The notes under the pieces were generated by a model. That model was not told where the DNA came from and searched no databases. It worked only from the letters and a program-made list of their open reading frames with translations. A stretch of 64,000 nucleotides of DNA. Origin: Sedimenticola_A sp040506425 (GTDB lineage: Bacteria > Pseudomonadota > Gammaproteobacteria > Chromatiales > Chromatiaceae). The position numbers and the translations under genes were made by a program. The stretch lies in contig OZ245051.1 in assembly GCA_965224515.1 (NCBI GenBank), forward strand, positions 1,240,001 through 1,304,000, given 5' to 3'. Below are positions 35,456 to 44,990 of this stretch, in pieces; position 1 is the stretch's first letter; each line of letters starts with the position of its first letter.

Positions 35456-35977
35456 CTAGTGGATGGCCGCGCCGGCAGGTTTGCCCTGTGCCAGCGCTAG
35501 TTCCTGGTCTGAGGCAGCGACGAGGTCCCACTCGGCTTTTTCGGTGCCCTCTTCCAGCAGCTTGATAAAGACAAACAGCAGGTCTTTTGTCAGGTTGAGG
35601 TTGATGTTTCTGCCGTCGGGCAGGCCGAGGGATACCACGAGCATCTGGTTGGCGGCGGGTTTGTACTCGATCTTTGTGACCAGCACCGGCTCTTCGCCCA
35701 GGGGGTGGGTGGTGGCGGATTGGTCGTATTCGGTGTCGAAGTCAGCGCCTGAGAGTGCGGAGTCGCGTTGGAACTGCTGCATCGCTTTCTGGGCATCTGC
35801 AGAGTCAGCGCCTTCCTGGTTCTGGATGGCGAGCTTGCCGAGTATACCCAGCAGCAGGCGGGTATAGCGGCGGGTGAGCCAGGCGCGGATCTCGCTGTTG
35901 TCGTCAGCACGCACACTGAGTATCAGGCGATCTTCCTGGGGATTGAATTGCACGTTGATCTGGTGCAGGTTTGCCAC
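35456..35977 (-). CDS. Conserved-looking hypothetical protein
   Basis: The 173-residue protein has no signal peptide or membrane segment. The N-terminal part reads as beta strands (INVQFNPQEDRLILSVRAD), followed by a helix (RAWLTRRYTRLLLGILGKLA) and a second beta/helix unit (MLVVSLGLPDGRNINLNLTKDLLFVFIKLLEEG). It may be a small soluble binding protein. I do not recognise the family. Codon use matches the highly expressed-looking neighbours, so I believe it is a real gene. Confidence 0.65.
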   Translation of the reverse strand: MANLHQINVQFNPQEDRLILSVRADDNSEIRAWLTRRYTRLLLGILGKLAIQNQEGADSADAQKAMQQFQRDSALSGADFDTEYDQSATTHPLGEEPVLVTKIEYKPAANQMLVVSLGLPDGRNINLNLTKDLLFVFIKLLEEGTEKAEWDLVAASDQELALAQGKPAGAAIH

Positions 35978-36123
35978 GGGTAACTCTCCGGCAGGTTCTC
36001 TCCTTTCAATGATAACCGAGGTTGAGGGTTATTTCGCCCTTGCTGGGGCTGGGTGTTTTGTGCTCTCCGGACAGGGTGGATTGACAGTCCAACCCAACCT
36101 GTCCATGAGCTGCAACCAGCTGT

Positions 36124-36372
36124 TTAGTTGCTGTCCGATGCCAGGTGGTCCTTGGGCAGCAGGTATTTCTCCTTTGGTGCCTTTGTAGCTTCACCGTTGA
36201 TCAGTGCCTCGTAGGCCGCACGCTCCTGCGCAGACTCCTGTGGTCTTGGTTGGACGATGGGCTGGGGTACGGGTTGGGCGACTTTCTGGTCAGCTCCTTC
36301 TGCAAGGGCGGTGATGGATACAAGCAGGCAGGCAACTGCAAACAGTGTCGGCAGAAATTTGGTTTTTGACAT
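36124..36372 (-). CDS. Small exported protein of unknown function
   Basis: The 82-residue product starts MSKTKFLPTLFAVACLLVSITALAEG, a clear signal peptide, and continues as a Gln/Pro/Ala-rich segment ending KEKYLLPKDHLASDSN. An in-frame ATG at 36465 would place 31 residues before the signal peptide, so ATG 36372 is preferred. No family is recognised. It is on the strand of, and downstream from, xerC with about 280 bases between. Confidence 0.6.
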   Translation of the reverse strand: MSKTKFLPTLFAVACLLVSITALAEGADQKVAQPVPQPIVQPRPQESAQERAAYEALINGEATKAPKEKYLLPKDHLASDSN

Positions 36373-36654
36373 CGGTTTCAGCCTCGATAGTTCACTCACC
36401 GCCAGATGGTTATCTGGTGAGTTGATTGCAAAAGCCTCCACCCTTCGGTTGCGGGGCGTATTCACGCATTCTGTGCCCGCTTTACATTATTATTATTGTG
36501 GTAATGCGGATTATCCTAATCTCAGGTCGCAGTAAATTAAATCCCGGGTAGCCCTGCGGGATGATCCAAAGCAACAAAACCATCATATTATTGTGGGAAA
36601 TGTGATGTGTTTCGCAGGACTTGCTGGATATCAGGTGGGCTATCCAGGTTTCGG

Positions 36655-37566
36655 CTACTTCTTTTTCTTGGCCCGGGGGTGGGCCTTGTCGTAGACCTGT
36701 GCAAGGTGCTGGAAGTCGAGGTGGGTGTAGATCTGGGTGGTGCTGATGTCTGCATGGCCCAGCAGCTCCTGCACGGCCCGCAGGTCGCCGGATGACTCCA
36801 GCAGATGGCTGGCAAAGGAGTGGCGCAGCATGTGGGGGTGGACGTTTCTTGCCACCCCCTGTTTGATTGCCCAGCGTTTCATCCGCTCCTGTATGGTGCG
36901 AGGGTTGATGCGCTTGCCCCGCTTGCCGACGAACAGGGCAGTCTCGTCCATGGCAGCGATCTCGCCACGAACCCCAAGCCATACGCGGATCGCCTCCTGG
37001 GCCTTGCGGCCGACGGGTACACGGCGGGTCTTTGCTCCCTTGCCGGTCACCTCCAGGGTGGTGTCGTTGAAGTCGATGTCGCGGGTGTCCAGTGAGACCA
37101 GTTCAGCCAGGCGCAGGCCCGATGAGTAGAAGAGCTCCATGATGGCCAGGTCACGCATATCGAGAGGGTCCTCCGTCTGGGCGTCCAGCATGTGGCCGAG
37201 CTGGTCTGCATCCAGGGTGGCGGGGAGTCTGCGCTGCACCTTGGGTGCGCGAACGCCAACCGCCGGGTTGCTGTCCGCGACCCCTTCCCGCAGCAGGTAG
37301 CGGAAGAGACTGCGCAGTGATGAGAGTTCGCGCTGCAGGCTTTTACCCGAAATGCCCTTGCGGTGGCGCGAGGCGATGTAGGCGCGGACCTGGTGCTGGC
37401 CAAGTTCGGTCCAGTGCTGGATCTGCTGCTCTTCGCACCAGGCCCTGGTTCTTTCCAGGTCGCGGGTATATCCGCTCAGGGTGTTGTTGGCGAGGCGGCG
37501 CTCATGGCGCAGGTGTTCCAGGAATCGATCAATCCACTCCTGGAGCGTGCCTCCGGATCTGCCCAT
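36655..37566 (-). CDS. xerC: Tyrosine recombinase XerC
   Basis: The 303-residue recombinase acts with XerD at dif to resolve chromosome dimers. Catalytic residues are all visible: R152 in SSGLRLAEL, K176 in VTGKGAKTR, H245 and R248 in HMLRHSFASHLL, H271 in LGHADISTTQIY and the nucleophile Y280. The N-terminal SAM-like DNA-binding domain spans about 8-95. The start overlaps the DUF484 stop (TGATG), giving the usual dapF-DUF484-xerC operon. Confidence 0.97.
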   Translation of the reverse strand: MGRSGGTLQEWIDRFLEHLRHERRLANNTLSGYTRDLERTRAWCEEQQIQHWTELGQHQVRAYIASRHRKGISGKSLQRELSSLRSLFRYLLREGVADSNPAVGVRAPKVQRRLPATLDADQLGHMLDAQTEDPLDMRDLAIMELFYSSGLRLAELVSLDTRDIDFNDTTLEVTGKGAKTRRVPVGRKAQEAIRVWLGVRGEIAAMDETALFVGKRGKRINPRTIQERMKRWAIKQGVARNVHPHMLRHSFASHLLESSGDLRAVQELLGHADISTTQIYTHLDFQHLAQVYDKAHPRAKKKK

Positions 37567-38240
37567 CAGAAGCCCGGTTCAGAGACCACTTCAAGGGTTT
37601 TGCTGATGATCTCACCCAGGCGGGCGAGGTAGTCGGTGCCCATGCCGGGGTGGAAGCGGTGCTCGCTTTGGCTGCCGATGGCGAGCAGGCCGAGAATCCC
37701 TTCGCCGCGGATCGGGATCATGGCAGTGGACTCTATATCCTCCGCCTGGGGTCCGAACAGGTAGCTGAGTTGCTCCTGGGGGAGGCGTCCGCAACGGGGT
37801 ACGGAGGCATCGATGAATTCACGAAAGCCGTCCAGGTCGGGGTTGGCGGCATCCTCGGCGTGGGAGAAGAGGTGGAGTTCCACCGCCTCGGCCTGGAAGT
37901 CATCGTGGAGCTTGTCTTCAAGTACGTTGACCACCTCATCGAAATTCAGCGCATCGATCAGGGAGAGTGTGAGGTTGTGCAGCCGGTCGTTGAGCAGTTC
38001 GTTTTCACGGGCAACGGATACAAAATCTTCGAGCTGTCGCTTCTGCTGTTCATTCTGATCGCGCAGGGTCAGAACCTGGCGTTCGATCAGGGAGACTGCG
38101 CCACCACTGTCGTGGGTGATCTTCAGCTCCTGCAGCAGTTCCTGGTTGCGTTCGAAAAAGTCCGGGTTCGACTTCAGGTAGTCGATGATGGACTGCTCGT
38201 TCTCTTCATCTGCAGTCGCTTTATTTGGCTGTGAACTCAT
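37566..38240 (-). CDS. DUF484 family protein (GAF-like)
   Basis: The 224-residue protein matches DUF484, a GAF-like family that sits between dapF and xerC in many gammaproteobacteria. The N-terminal coiled coil includes VSLIERQVLTLRDQNEQQKRQ. The GAF-like half ends GEGILGLLAIGSQSEHRFHPGMGTDYLARLGE. The ATG at 38240 overlaps the dapF stop (ATGA) and is preferred over an upstream in-frame ATG at 38312 inside dapF. The function is unknown. Confidence 0.9.
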   Translation of the reverse strand: MSSQPNKATADEENEQSIIDYLKSNPDFFERNQELLQELKITHDSGGAVSLIERQVLTLRDQNEQQKRQLEDFVSVARENELLNDRLHNLTLSLIDALNFDEVVNVLEDKLHDDFQAEAVELHLFSHAEDAANPDLDGFREFIDASVPRCGRLPQEQLSYLFGPQAEDIESTAMIPIRGEGILGLLAIGSQSEHRFHPGMGTDYLARLGEIISKTLEVVSEPGF

Positions 38241-39067
38241 AGCTCGATTCTTCCTTCGAATACATTCGCGGCGGGTCCTGTCATCCAGACCGGTTCGCCG
38301 TCTCCCTGCCACTCTATCACAAGTTCACCTCCGGGCAGGCCGACCCTGACCTGCCGGTCGAGCAGTCCCTGGACCTGGCCGGTTACAACCGCGGCACAGG
38401 CGCCGCTGCCACAGGCGAGGGTCTCACCGGCACCGCGCTCGTAGACCCTCAGGCGGATCGCATCCCGGGAGCGCACCTGCATGAACCCTGCGTTGACCCG
38501 CTGGGGAAAACGGGGATGGGACTCGATGACCGGGCCGAGACGCTCCACCGGTGCACTATCGACATCCTCAACCTGGAGTACGCAGTGGGGGTTGCCCATG
38601 GATACTGCCGCGATCTGCAGTTGCTCGCCGTCGGCCTCGATGTTGTAGCTCGTTGCCAGGGCATCGGCCTGGAATGGGATCATCTCCGGCTCGAATACCG
38701 GTGGGCCCATGTTGACCCTTACCATATCGTCACCCTCTACGTAGAGGCGGATATTGCCGGAGTGAGTGCCCACATCGATTTCGCTTTTGGTGGTCAGTCC
38801 CTTGTCGCGCACAAAGCGTGCAAAGCAGCGCGCGCCGTTGCCGCACTGCTCCACCTCTGAGCCGTCGGAGTTGAATATCCGGTAGTGGAAATCGGTGGCG
38901 GGGTCTTTGGGTCGCTCCACCAGCAGTATCTGGTCGCAGCCCACACCAAAGCGCCTGTCGCCCAGAAAGCGGCACTGTTCAGGGGTCAGCCTGATCTCCT
39001 GGTTGATGGCGTCGATGACCACGAAGTCATTGCCAAGACCATGCATTTTGGTGAATTGAAGCATCAT
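38237..39067 (-). CDS. dapF: Diaminopimelate epimerase
   Basis: The 276-residue enzyme converts LL- to meso-diaminopimelate for lysine and peptidoglycan synthesis. The two catalytic cysteines are C75 in SEVEQCGNGARC and C219 in GETLACGSGACAA. The N-terminal FTKMHGLGNDFVVID is the family signature. It lies downstream of lysA, which acts on its product, separated by a C-family repeat. Confidence 0.98.
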   Translation of the reverse strand: MMLQFTKMHGLGNDFVVIDAINQEIRLTPEQCRFLGDRRFGVGCDQILLVERPKDPATDFHYRIFNSDGSEVEQCGNGARCFARFVRDKGLTTKSEIDVGTHSGNIRLYVEGDDMVRVNMGPPVFEPEMIPFQADALATSYNIEADGEQLQIAAVSMGNPHCVLQVEDVDSAPVERLGPVIESHPRFPQRVNAGFMQVRSRDAIRLRVYERGAGETLACGSGACAAVVTGQVQGLLDRQVRVGLPGGELVIEWQGDGEPVWMTGPAANVFEGRIEL

Positions 39068-39126
39068 GACGATAGGTTACCGGATTCGGCGGAATGCAGA
39101 AACAGGTGATTACGGGGGCGGTATCT

Positions 39127-39220
39127 GCAGGAGCGGACTTGTTCGCGATTACTGATTGTAAATCGGTTTGGGTGCTCAAATTGGCTTGTGGCCAATGGTC
39201 GCGAACAAGTTCGCTCCTAC
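39127..39220. repeat. Single C-family palindromic element (REPIN-like)
   Basis: A 94-base element runs from GCAGGAGCGGACTTGTTCGCG to CGCGAACAAGTTCGCTCCTAC. It has the same arms as the C copies at 21827 and 22040 with a longer centre and one foot changed from GTAG to GCAG. It lies between lysA and dapF. Confidence 0.85.
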
Positions 39221-39232
39221 AGGTGGGTTGAT

Positions 39233-40480
39233 TCAGGGCAGAACGCGTTCACCCTTGTAGAGCTCTTCCACGGTCTCCCTTTCACGGACCAGGTGGAGTT
39301 GGTCACCGTCCACCATCACTTCGGGGGCGCGGGGACGGGTGTTGTAGTTTGAGCTCATTGTGAAGCCGTAGGCGCCGCTGGAGCGGACCGCCAACAGGTC
39401 GCCTTCGTTCAGCGCCAGTTCGCGGTTCTTACCCAGGAAGTCGCCGGTCTCGCAGATCGGGCCGACGAGATCGTAGACGCCCTTGCGCCCCTCATCCTGC
39501 TTCACCACGGGAATGATCTCCTGGTGGGCCTGGTAGAGGGTGGGGCGCAACAGGTCATTCATGGCCGCGTCGATGAGGGCGAAATCCTTCTGCTCGGTGT
39601 GCTTCAGATACTCCACCCGGGTCAGCAGCACGCCGGCGTTTCCGGCGATGGCACGGCCCGGTTCGATGAAGATCTCGTAGCCCACATCACCCAGGCGCTC
39701 GGCTATGGCACGGGCGTACTCGGCAGGTTCCGGCGGCTGTTCGTCGGTGTAGCGGATACCCAGCCCGCCACCCAGGTCCAGGTGGTCGATCTCGATGCCT
39801 TCGGACTTAAGATTGTTGACCAGCACCATCAGGCGGTCCAGGGCATCCAGAAAGGGCTCAACCTGGGTCAGCTGTGAGCCGATGTGGCAATCCACGCCGG
39901 AGATGTCGAGGTTGGGCAGCTCAGCGGCGCGGCGGTAGACCTCCAGCGCCTGGTCGATATCGACGCCGAACTTGTTCTCCTTGAGACCAGTGGAGATGTA
40001 GGGGTGGGTCTGTGCGTCGACGTCCGGGTTGACCCGCAGAGCCACCGGGGCGCGGATGCCGGCTTCACCGGCTACCTGGTCGAGCCTTTCAAGCTCGGCG
40101 GCTGATTCCACGTTGAAGCAGCGGATGCCCACTTCAAGAGCGCGGCGCATCTCGTCGGCTCTCTTGCCCACACCTGAGAAGACCACCTTGCGGGGGTCGC
40201 CACCGGCGGCAAGGACACGCTCCAGCTCGCCAACAGATACGATGTCAAAACCCGAGCCCAGGCGTGCCAGCAGGTTCAGCACCGCCAGGTTGGAGTTGGC
40301 TTTTACCGCGAAGCAGACCAGATGCGGCTGCTCCCTGAACGCATTGTCGAAGGCGTGCCAGTGCCGCTCCAGCGTGGCGCGGGAGTAGACGTAGCAGGGT
40401 GTGCCGTAGGTCTCGGCAATCTGATCCAGGGGTACATCCTCGACAAACAGCCGATCACCCCGGTAGTCGAAATGGTCCAT
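39233..40480 (-). CDS. lysA: Diaminopimelate decarboxylase
   Basis: The 415-residue PLP enzyme makes lysine from meso-diaminopimelate. K60 in CFAVKANSNLAVL binds PLP. HIGSQLTQ and GGGLGIRY lie in the barrel, and GPICETGDFLG carries the C-terminal active-site cysteine contributed across the dimer. Its start overlaps the lptM stop (TAATG), so the two are co-translated. Confidence 0.98.
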   Translation of the reverse strand: MDHFDYRGDRLFVEDVPLDQIAETYGTPCYVYSRATLERHWHAFDNAFREQPHLVCFAVKANSNLAVLNLLARLGSGFDIVSVGELERVLAAGGDPRKVVFSGVGKRADEMRRALEVGIRCFNVESAAELERLDQVAGEAGIRAPVALRVNPDVDAQTHPYISTGLKENKFGVDIDQALEVYRRAAELPNLDISGVDCHIGSQLTQVEPFLDALDRLMVLVNNLKSEGIEIDHLDLGGGLGIRYTDEQPPEPAEYARAIAERLGDVGYEIFIEPGRAIAGNAGVLLTRVEYLKHTEQKDFALIDAAMNDLLRPTLYQAHQEIIPVVKQDEGRKGVYDLVGPICETGDFLGKNRELALNEGDLLAVRSSGAYGFTMSSNYNTRPRAPEVMVDGDQLHLVRERETVEELYKGERVLP

Positions 40481-40638
40481 TACTTTTCAGTCTTCTCTTC
40501 TTCTGTTTCCTGGGTTTGCTCGACGGTCTCGTCGGGCAGGTACAGGTCGCCTTTCTGGCCGCAGGCGGAGAGCATACTGCCCGTGCCTAAAACGGCGATC
40601 ACGAGCCACAGAAGATAACTTGGCCAGCAATGCTGCAT
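40480..40638 (-). CDS. lptM: LptM (YifL)-type small lipoprotein
   Basis: The 52-residue lipoprotein has a signal sequence, lipobox LSAC with C26, and the LptM signature ACGQKGDLYLP just after it, then an acidic tail. LptM assists assembly of the LptD/LptE lipopolysaccharide translocon in the outer membrane. ATG 40638 is used because it gives a normal lipoprotein signal; an in-frame ATG at 40743 does not. The position between cyaA and lysA-dapF is conserved. Confidence 0.88.
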   Translation of the reverse strand: MQHCWPSYLLWLVIAVLGTGSMLSACGQKGDLYLPDETVEQTQETEEEKTEK

Positions 40639-40766
40639 GGTTGGACTCCGGAAATTGGGTTGTAAACCGGGGAGTATAAACTCAGATGGGGCATAACTCA
40701 TCAATCTTTCCGGTGAGTATTGCCTGAAACTTGCATTCCACACCGCGGAACGGGCCAGGTGCAGAG

Positions 40767-41166
40767 GTAGGGTGGGTTAGCGGCAGCGCAACCCACCTCC
40801 TGGCTTGGCCGGTGCAACATGCGTTACTTATGTACCCTTGCATCTTCACCCGTCATTCCGGCGCAGGGCTGGATCCATTTGCGAGAGTCTGTTGAGTTTT
40901 GTTGGTGCTTGTCCTGGATTCCGGCATCCGCCGGAATGACGAGTCATTGTAGGGTGGGTTAGCGGCAGCGCAACCCACCTCCTGGCTTGGCCGGTGCAAC
41001 ACGCGTTGCTTTTGTACCCTTGCATCTTCACCCGTCATCCGGCGCAGGCCTGGATCCATTTGCGAGAGTCTGTTGGGTTTTGTTGGTGCTTGTCCTGGAT
41101 TCCGGCATCCACCGGAATGACGAGTCATTGTCATTGTAGGGTGGGTTAGCGGCAGCGTAACCCACC
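40767..41166. repeat. Tandem array of B and D elements upstream of cyaA's 3' end
   Basis: Between lptM and cyaA lies B (from 40767), D (40852-40941), B (from 40949), D (41033-41122) and a partial B (41136-41166). Unit starts are 182 and 187 bases apart. B begins GTAGGGTGGGTTAGCG here but its right foot is eroded (GTACCCTT). D runs CGTCATTCCGGCGCAGG to CCGCCGGAATGACG. The two units differ by only a few bases, including a missing T in the second D. Confidence 0.88.
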
Positions 41167-41182
41167 GAATGACCTATCGGGG

Positions 41183-44032
41183 TCAGGAAAATATCTGCTG
41201 CAGCGCCTGGTTCAAACGCCCCTCCAGTCGTTTTTTGTATTTGAGCAGGTCGATGGTGGACCAGCTGCGTTCCACGGCCGAACCCGAGAGCTCCAGGGCG
41301 GTGAGGTAGATGGGGTAGGTCTGACGGTTTTTGCGCTGTGCCACTACGTGCCTGGCCACCGTTTCGTAGATGCGCTGGCCGTATTCCATGGAGCTGAATT
41401 CAAGGTCACCGCAGGCCAGTATAAAGGGGGTCAGGTTGAGATCCAGGCCACTGCTGACGGCCCGTAGCTCAAGGTAGTTCTCCGGCAGCTGCCGGGTGGA
41501 GAGGCGGCGTTTCTGGGTTGTGAACCGGCCCTCGCGGGATTTTCCAAGACGGTAGAACTCCGGCTCATCCAGCAGCGCGGGGTCGGCCGGTTGGTCGGCG
41601 AGAAGGCTTCGCAACAGCAGCAGGCCGTTGAAGAAGCGCTGCTGCTGGGCCACTAGGTAGTGTTCGTCCGTCCCCTGGAGCCGTTGGTGAAACAGGGAGC
41701 CGTTTTCATCCAGGACGAAGATATCGCTCGACTGTTTCCCGGTGATATAGAAGATCTGGATCACGCCCGCCTTGTTGATGCTGTAGATCGCGGGCAGCGG
41801 GGTGGATATAAGTGCATGGCGGTCGATGCGTACCGGGCGGAAGCGGTCGTTTGGCAGGGAGAGGGTCTCCAGCAGTTCATGCCAGGATTTTACCGAAAAG
41901 TAGCTGTAGCCATCCTGCTTGGACTGGATGACGTAGTAGCTGTCGCCTCCCTGAAGCAGGTAACGGCTGTCGATGCCGGAACCCTGGGGACCGAAGCAGT
42001 CGCAGGTATCATTGAACAGGGTTTCGACCCGTTTGGCGATACCTTCGGCCCTTGTGGATTTGAAACAGTGGGCGGTGACCCTGGGTGAGGGGTGGCCGTC
42101 ATGGTCTGAGAGGGTCAGGCGCATGTAGTTGCATAGACTCTCGAACAGACCGTCGAGACCGGAGTACCTGGAAACCAGGTGTTCGCCCCAGCTGGTCTGG
42201 GTCAGCAGGTCGATACTCTCAACCAGTGAAGTGTGGGCAGCGCCAAAGCTGAGAGGGTCGCTGCGGTTTGAAGTCAGCTGTTTACCGCTCCTGGAGAGGC
42301 GGGCCATGGGGTCGGTGCCGATATTGGGAAACAGCAGGCAGCTCTTGGTGAAGGGCTGGGCCTCCAACTGCTCTATCGGTACTTCGTCATGGTTGGCATG
42401 ATCGCTGTAGTGATTGCGGATGGTGTTGAGCAGGGCGTAGAGCTCTTCGGGTTTTACCGGGCACTTTACCGGGTGGATGGAGATCTTGGTGCCCCGGTCA
42501 ACAACTGTGTTGAGATGACACCAGGTGAGCATCTCTATGAGACTGGCGGTGGTCTTTACCGGCCGGGTTACATCCGCCTCCAGCTCGTCCACATCGCCCA
42601 GGTAGAGATGCCAGCCAAACTCTCCCGCCTGGCCCCGTGTGTGGTGAACAGATACCTGGCTCTCGATCAGATTTACCGATATTCCCGGATTGATCAGGTC
42701 CACCTTGCCCGGGCGCTTCTCCAGGGTGGTGTAGAGTTTGCGACCGAGCAGGCTGAGTTCGCGTGGATCGATGCCCCGTCCCCGTGTGAAGGTGCGTGCG
42801 AAATTAGTCAGCAGGCGGTAGCTGTGGGTCAGTTCGCGTACCAGTATGTTGCGCTCTTCGAGCACCTGGTCGATTTTCCAGTTGGAGCGGGAGTCCAGGG
42901 TGATCAGCTTGGCCTGGTCCCACTTCCACTCGGCAGTCAGGTTTTTTATCAGGGTGCGTTGCCAGCGCTCATTCTTGAGCTTGTACTGCCTGCTCAGTAC
43001 CTGTTCGGCCTTGAAGTAGAAACAGCGTCGGGCCAGGTCAAGGCGCTTATATTCATTGCGCTCAAGCAGAAACTGCTCCACCCGCTGATACATCATGATG
43101 TAGGGATCGAGGTCTGTGGTGTCTATGGTGTCGGCGTATACGGCATTCTTCGACTCCTGGCAGAGCCAGCGTATATCCGGATATTCCTGGGCGTAGGACT
43201 CGGTGAGCAGCAGTTTGAGCACGGACTTGTAGGGCGACTGTATACCCTTGTAGAGCTGCCAGTGGGCAGCACCGAAAAACTCCTTGGGGGGCAGCTTCTC
43301 CAGGCCGCCGAAGTCGAGAAACTCAAGGGGATCCACGAACCGCTTCTTGACCAGCATCTGGGCATACTGGCTGTACTCCTGCTCCGATTCCGGGGGGATC
43401 ATCCACCACAGGGGATAGCGACCAGCCAGCCAGACTGCGGTGCGGTAAAACTCCTCCAGCAGAAGGTTGGGCTGGGCGGTGCCGCTGCTTTCATGGGAGA
43501 GGGCATCCCGTGTGCCGCTTCTGAATGTATCGACGTTTACGAGAAATATGTGTACTTCAAGGGCCAGCTCTGTGGCCCAGGTCTCGATCTTTACAACCTT
43601 TTCGCGGAGCTCGAGAATATCCTCTTTACCCAGGGTGGGGTTGTAGCAGAGCCAGACGTCGAAATCGCTGCCCGAGGTGTGGGCGATGCTGCCGATGCTG
43701 CCCATCAGGTAGAGTCCGAGAATCTGAAAGCTGCGCATGGCCCGCTTCTCGTAAGTGAAGCTGCGGCTCAGGGATTTTGCTGCCAGGATGGTATCGCGGT
43801 TTGGTGTATAGAGGGGAATTCCCGCCGGTGTCTCATTGCTGACATAACCGGGGAGCATGGGGTTGTTGATATGAAACAGCAGGGGCAGCAGATCCAGGAA
43901 GGCCCGCTGGGAAGGTCGCAGTTCATCCTCGATACGCTGCCGGCGCTTGTTATGCACCTCAAGGAAGCGATCGCGGATAAGGTTAAGCTCTTTTCGGCCG
44001 ATTCCGTCCTTGTGATCAATTGCACCGGCCAT
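41183..44032 (-). CDS. cyaA: Class I adenylate cyclase
   Basis: The 949-residue protein is the enterobacterial-type adenylate cyclase that makes cAMP for CRP/Vfr-type regulators. The N-terminal nucleotidyltransferase domain has GSIGSIAHTSGSDFDVWLC (about 112-130), with GS followed by the DxD-like metal site. The long C-terminal half is the regulatory region. It is about 100 residues longer than E. coli CyaA (848). It is followed on the same strand by the B/D array and lptM, and preceded by a degenerate GGDEF gene 11 bases away. Confidence 0.95.
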   Translation of the reverse strand: MAGAIDHKDGIGRKELNLIRDRFLEVHNKRRQRIEDELRPSQRAFLDLLPLLFHINNPMLPGYVSNETPAGIPLYTPNRDTILAAKSLSRSFTYEKRAMRSFQILGLYLMGSIGSIAHTSGSDFDVWLCYNPTLGKEDILELREKVVKIETWATELALEVHIFLVNVDTFRSGTRDALSHESSGTAQPNLLLEEFYRTAVWLAGRYPLWWMIPPESEQEYSQYAQMLVKKRFVDPLEFLDFGGLEKLPPKEFFGAAHWQLYKGIQSPYKSVLKLLLTESYAQEYPDIRWLCQESKNAVYADTIDTTDLDPYIMMYQRVEQFLLERNEYKRLDLARRCFYFKAEQVLSRQYKLKNERWQRTLIKNLTAEWKWDQAKLITLDSRSNWKIDQVLEERNILVRELTHSYRLLTNFARTFTRGRGIDPRELSLLGRKLYTTLEKRPGKVDLINPGISVNLIESQVSVHHTRGQAGEFGWHLYLGDVDELEADVTRPVKTTASLIEMLTWCHLNTVVDRGTKISIHPVKCPVKPEELYALLNTIRNHYSDHANHDEVPIEQLEAQPFTKSCLLFPNIGTDPMARLSRSGKQLTSNRSDPLSFGAAHTSLVESIDLLTQTSWGEHLVSRYSGLDGLFESLCNYMRLTLSDHDGHPSPRVTAHCFKSTRAEGIAKRVETLFNDTCDCFGPQGSGIDSRYLLQGGDSYYVIQSKQDGYSYFSVKSWHELLETLSLPNDRFRPVRIDRHALISTPLPAIYSINKAGVIQIFYITGKQSSDIFVLDENGSLFHQRLQGTDEHYLVAQQQRFFNGLLLLRSLLADQPADPALLDEPEFYRLGKSREGRFTTQKRRLSTRQLPENYLELRAVSSGLDLNLTPFILACGDLEFSSMEYGQRIYETVARHVVAQRKNRQTYPIYLTALELSGSAVERSWSTIDLLKYKKRLEGRLNQALQQIFS

Positions 44033-44043
44033 GCCGTTGCCCC

Positions 44044-44877
44044 TTATGCAGAGTTGGTAGCGAGCGCCTCTTCCGAGGTAAGGTTCTGGACGGCTTTTCT
44101 CATCAGCTTTCTGGAATCATCCCCTTTTTGCCATTGGGTGGTGCCAAACTGCAAGACCAGGGATCGCTCTACCTGTTCATCGGGCAGGGCAATATCGGAA
44201 AAGCCCTTGCGGATCTTGGTGAGCAGTTTCTCGCAGTCCTGCTGCCCGGTTTCCGGCAGGATGATGACAAACTGGTTGTGATCCCAGCGCGAAATGGTGT
44301 CTGCCCAGCGCAGTCTGTAGCGCAGGTGCCTGCTCACTGACAGAATAACGCTGTCAGGCAGCTGCTCCTGGGGTGCGTTGTTGTCACTGAGCTCGGCAAT
44401 AATCAGGCTTAGTGGATTGCCGTACCTGCGGCTGCGTGTCACCTGTGTATTCAATGCGCGATTGAGTGCCCGGGGGTTGGCCAGTCCGGTCAGTTCGTCG
44501 GTTATGGCGAGCTCCTGCACCTGCTGTTGGAGCTGTTCATTCTGCCCCCTCAACTGGGTCTGTTCGGTTACATCCTGGTAGTACCTGATACTCTCGCCAT
44601 CCTCTCCATCTGCAACCGTGCAGTATAGGTAGCGGATGTTTTCAGCATCAGAGCTTACCAGCTGAATCAGTGCCTCGTTTGACAGCATTGTCTGTAATGC
44701 CGGGCTGGATGTTTGTTCACTGTTTTGGCCGACGAGCTGTTCGGCGTTGAGGCCTGTCATCAGTTCAATGGCTCTATTGGCCCTGAGGATTGTGCCTGCT
44801 CCATCCAGGATCAGGATACCGCAGGGGCATAATTCCATTGCCTGTCTGTTGGGTTGTAGTTCTTTGTCCACGAGCAT
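44044..44877 (-). CDS. PAS-GGDEF protein with degenerate active site
   Basis: The 277-residue protein has an N-terminal PAS-like domain (about 12-110; GILILDGAGTILRANRAIELMTG), a short coiled coil, and a GGDEF-type domain (about 118-260) starting AITDELTGLANPRAL. The GGDEF signature is replaced by RWDHNQF, so diguanylate cyclase activity is unlikely. It may act as a sensor or binding partner. GAGGAGC precedes the ATG. It lies 11 bases upstream of cyaA on the same strand, suggesting co-transcription and a role around cAMP synthesis. Confidence 0.85.
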   Translation of the reverse strand: MLVDKELQPNRQAMELCPCGILILDGAGTILRANRAIELMTGLNAEQLVGQNSEQTSSPALQTMLSNEALIQLVSSDAENIRYLYCTVADGEDGESIRYYQDVTEQTQLRGQNEQLQQQVQELAITDELTGLANPRALNRALNTQVTRSRRYGNPLSLIIAELSDNNAPQEQLPDSVILSVSRHLRYRLRWADTISRWDHNQFVIILPETGQQDCEKLLTKIRKGFSDIALPDEQVERSLVLQFGTTQWQKGDDSRKLMRKAVQNLTSEEALATNSA

Positions 44878-44990
44878 GCTCCTCGCTGTCGAAGCGGGAT
44901 TAGATTTGAGTAATTATTGTCCTGCCGTGTTTCCGGCGCACACTATTTTATGCGGCCGAGAGGGAAATTTCTTTAAATCCAGGTGTAAAT

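Noticed and set aside
42389..44281. 630-codon open frame antisense to cyaA
   Set aside because: It mirrors the codon bias of cyaA, shows no family similarity and covers a well-supported gene.
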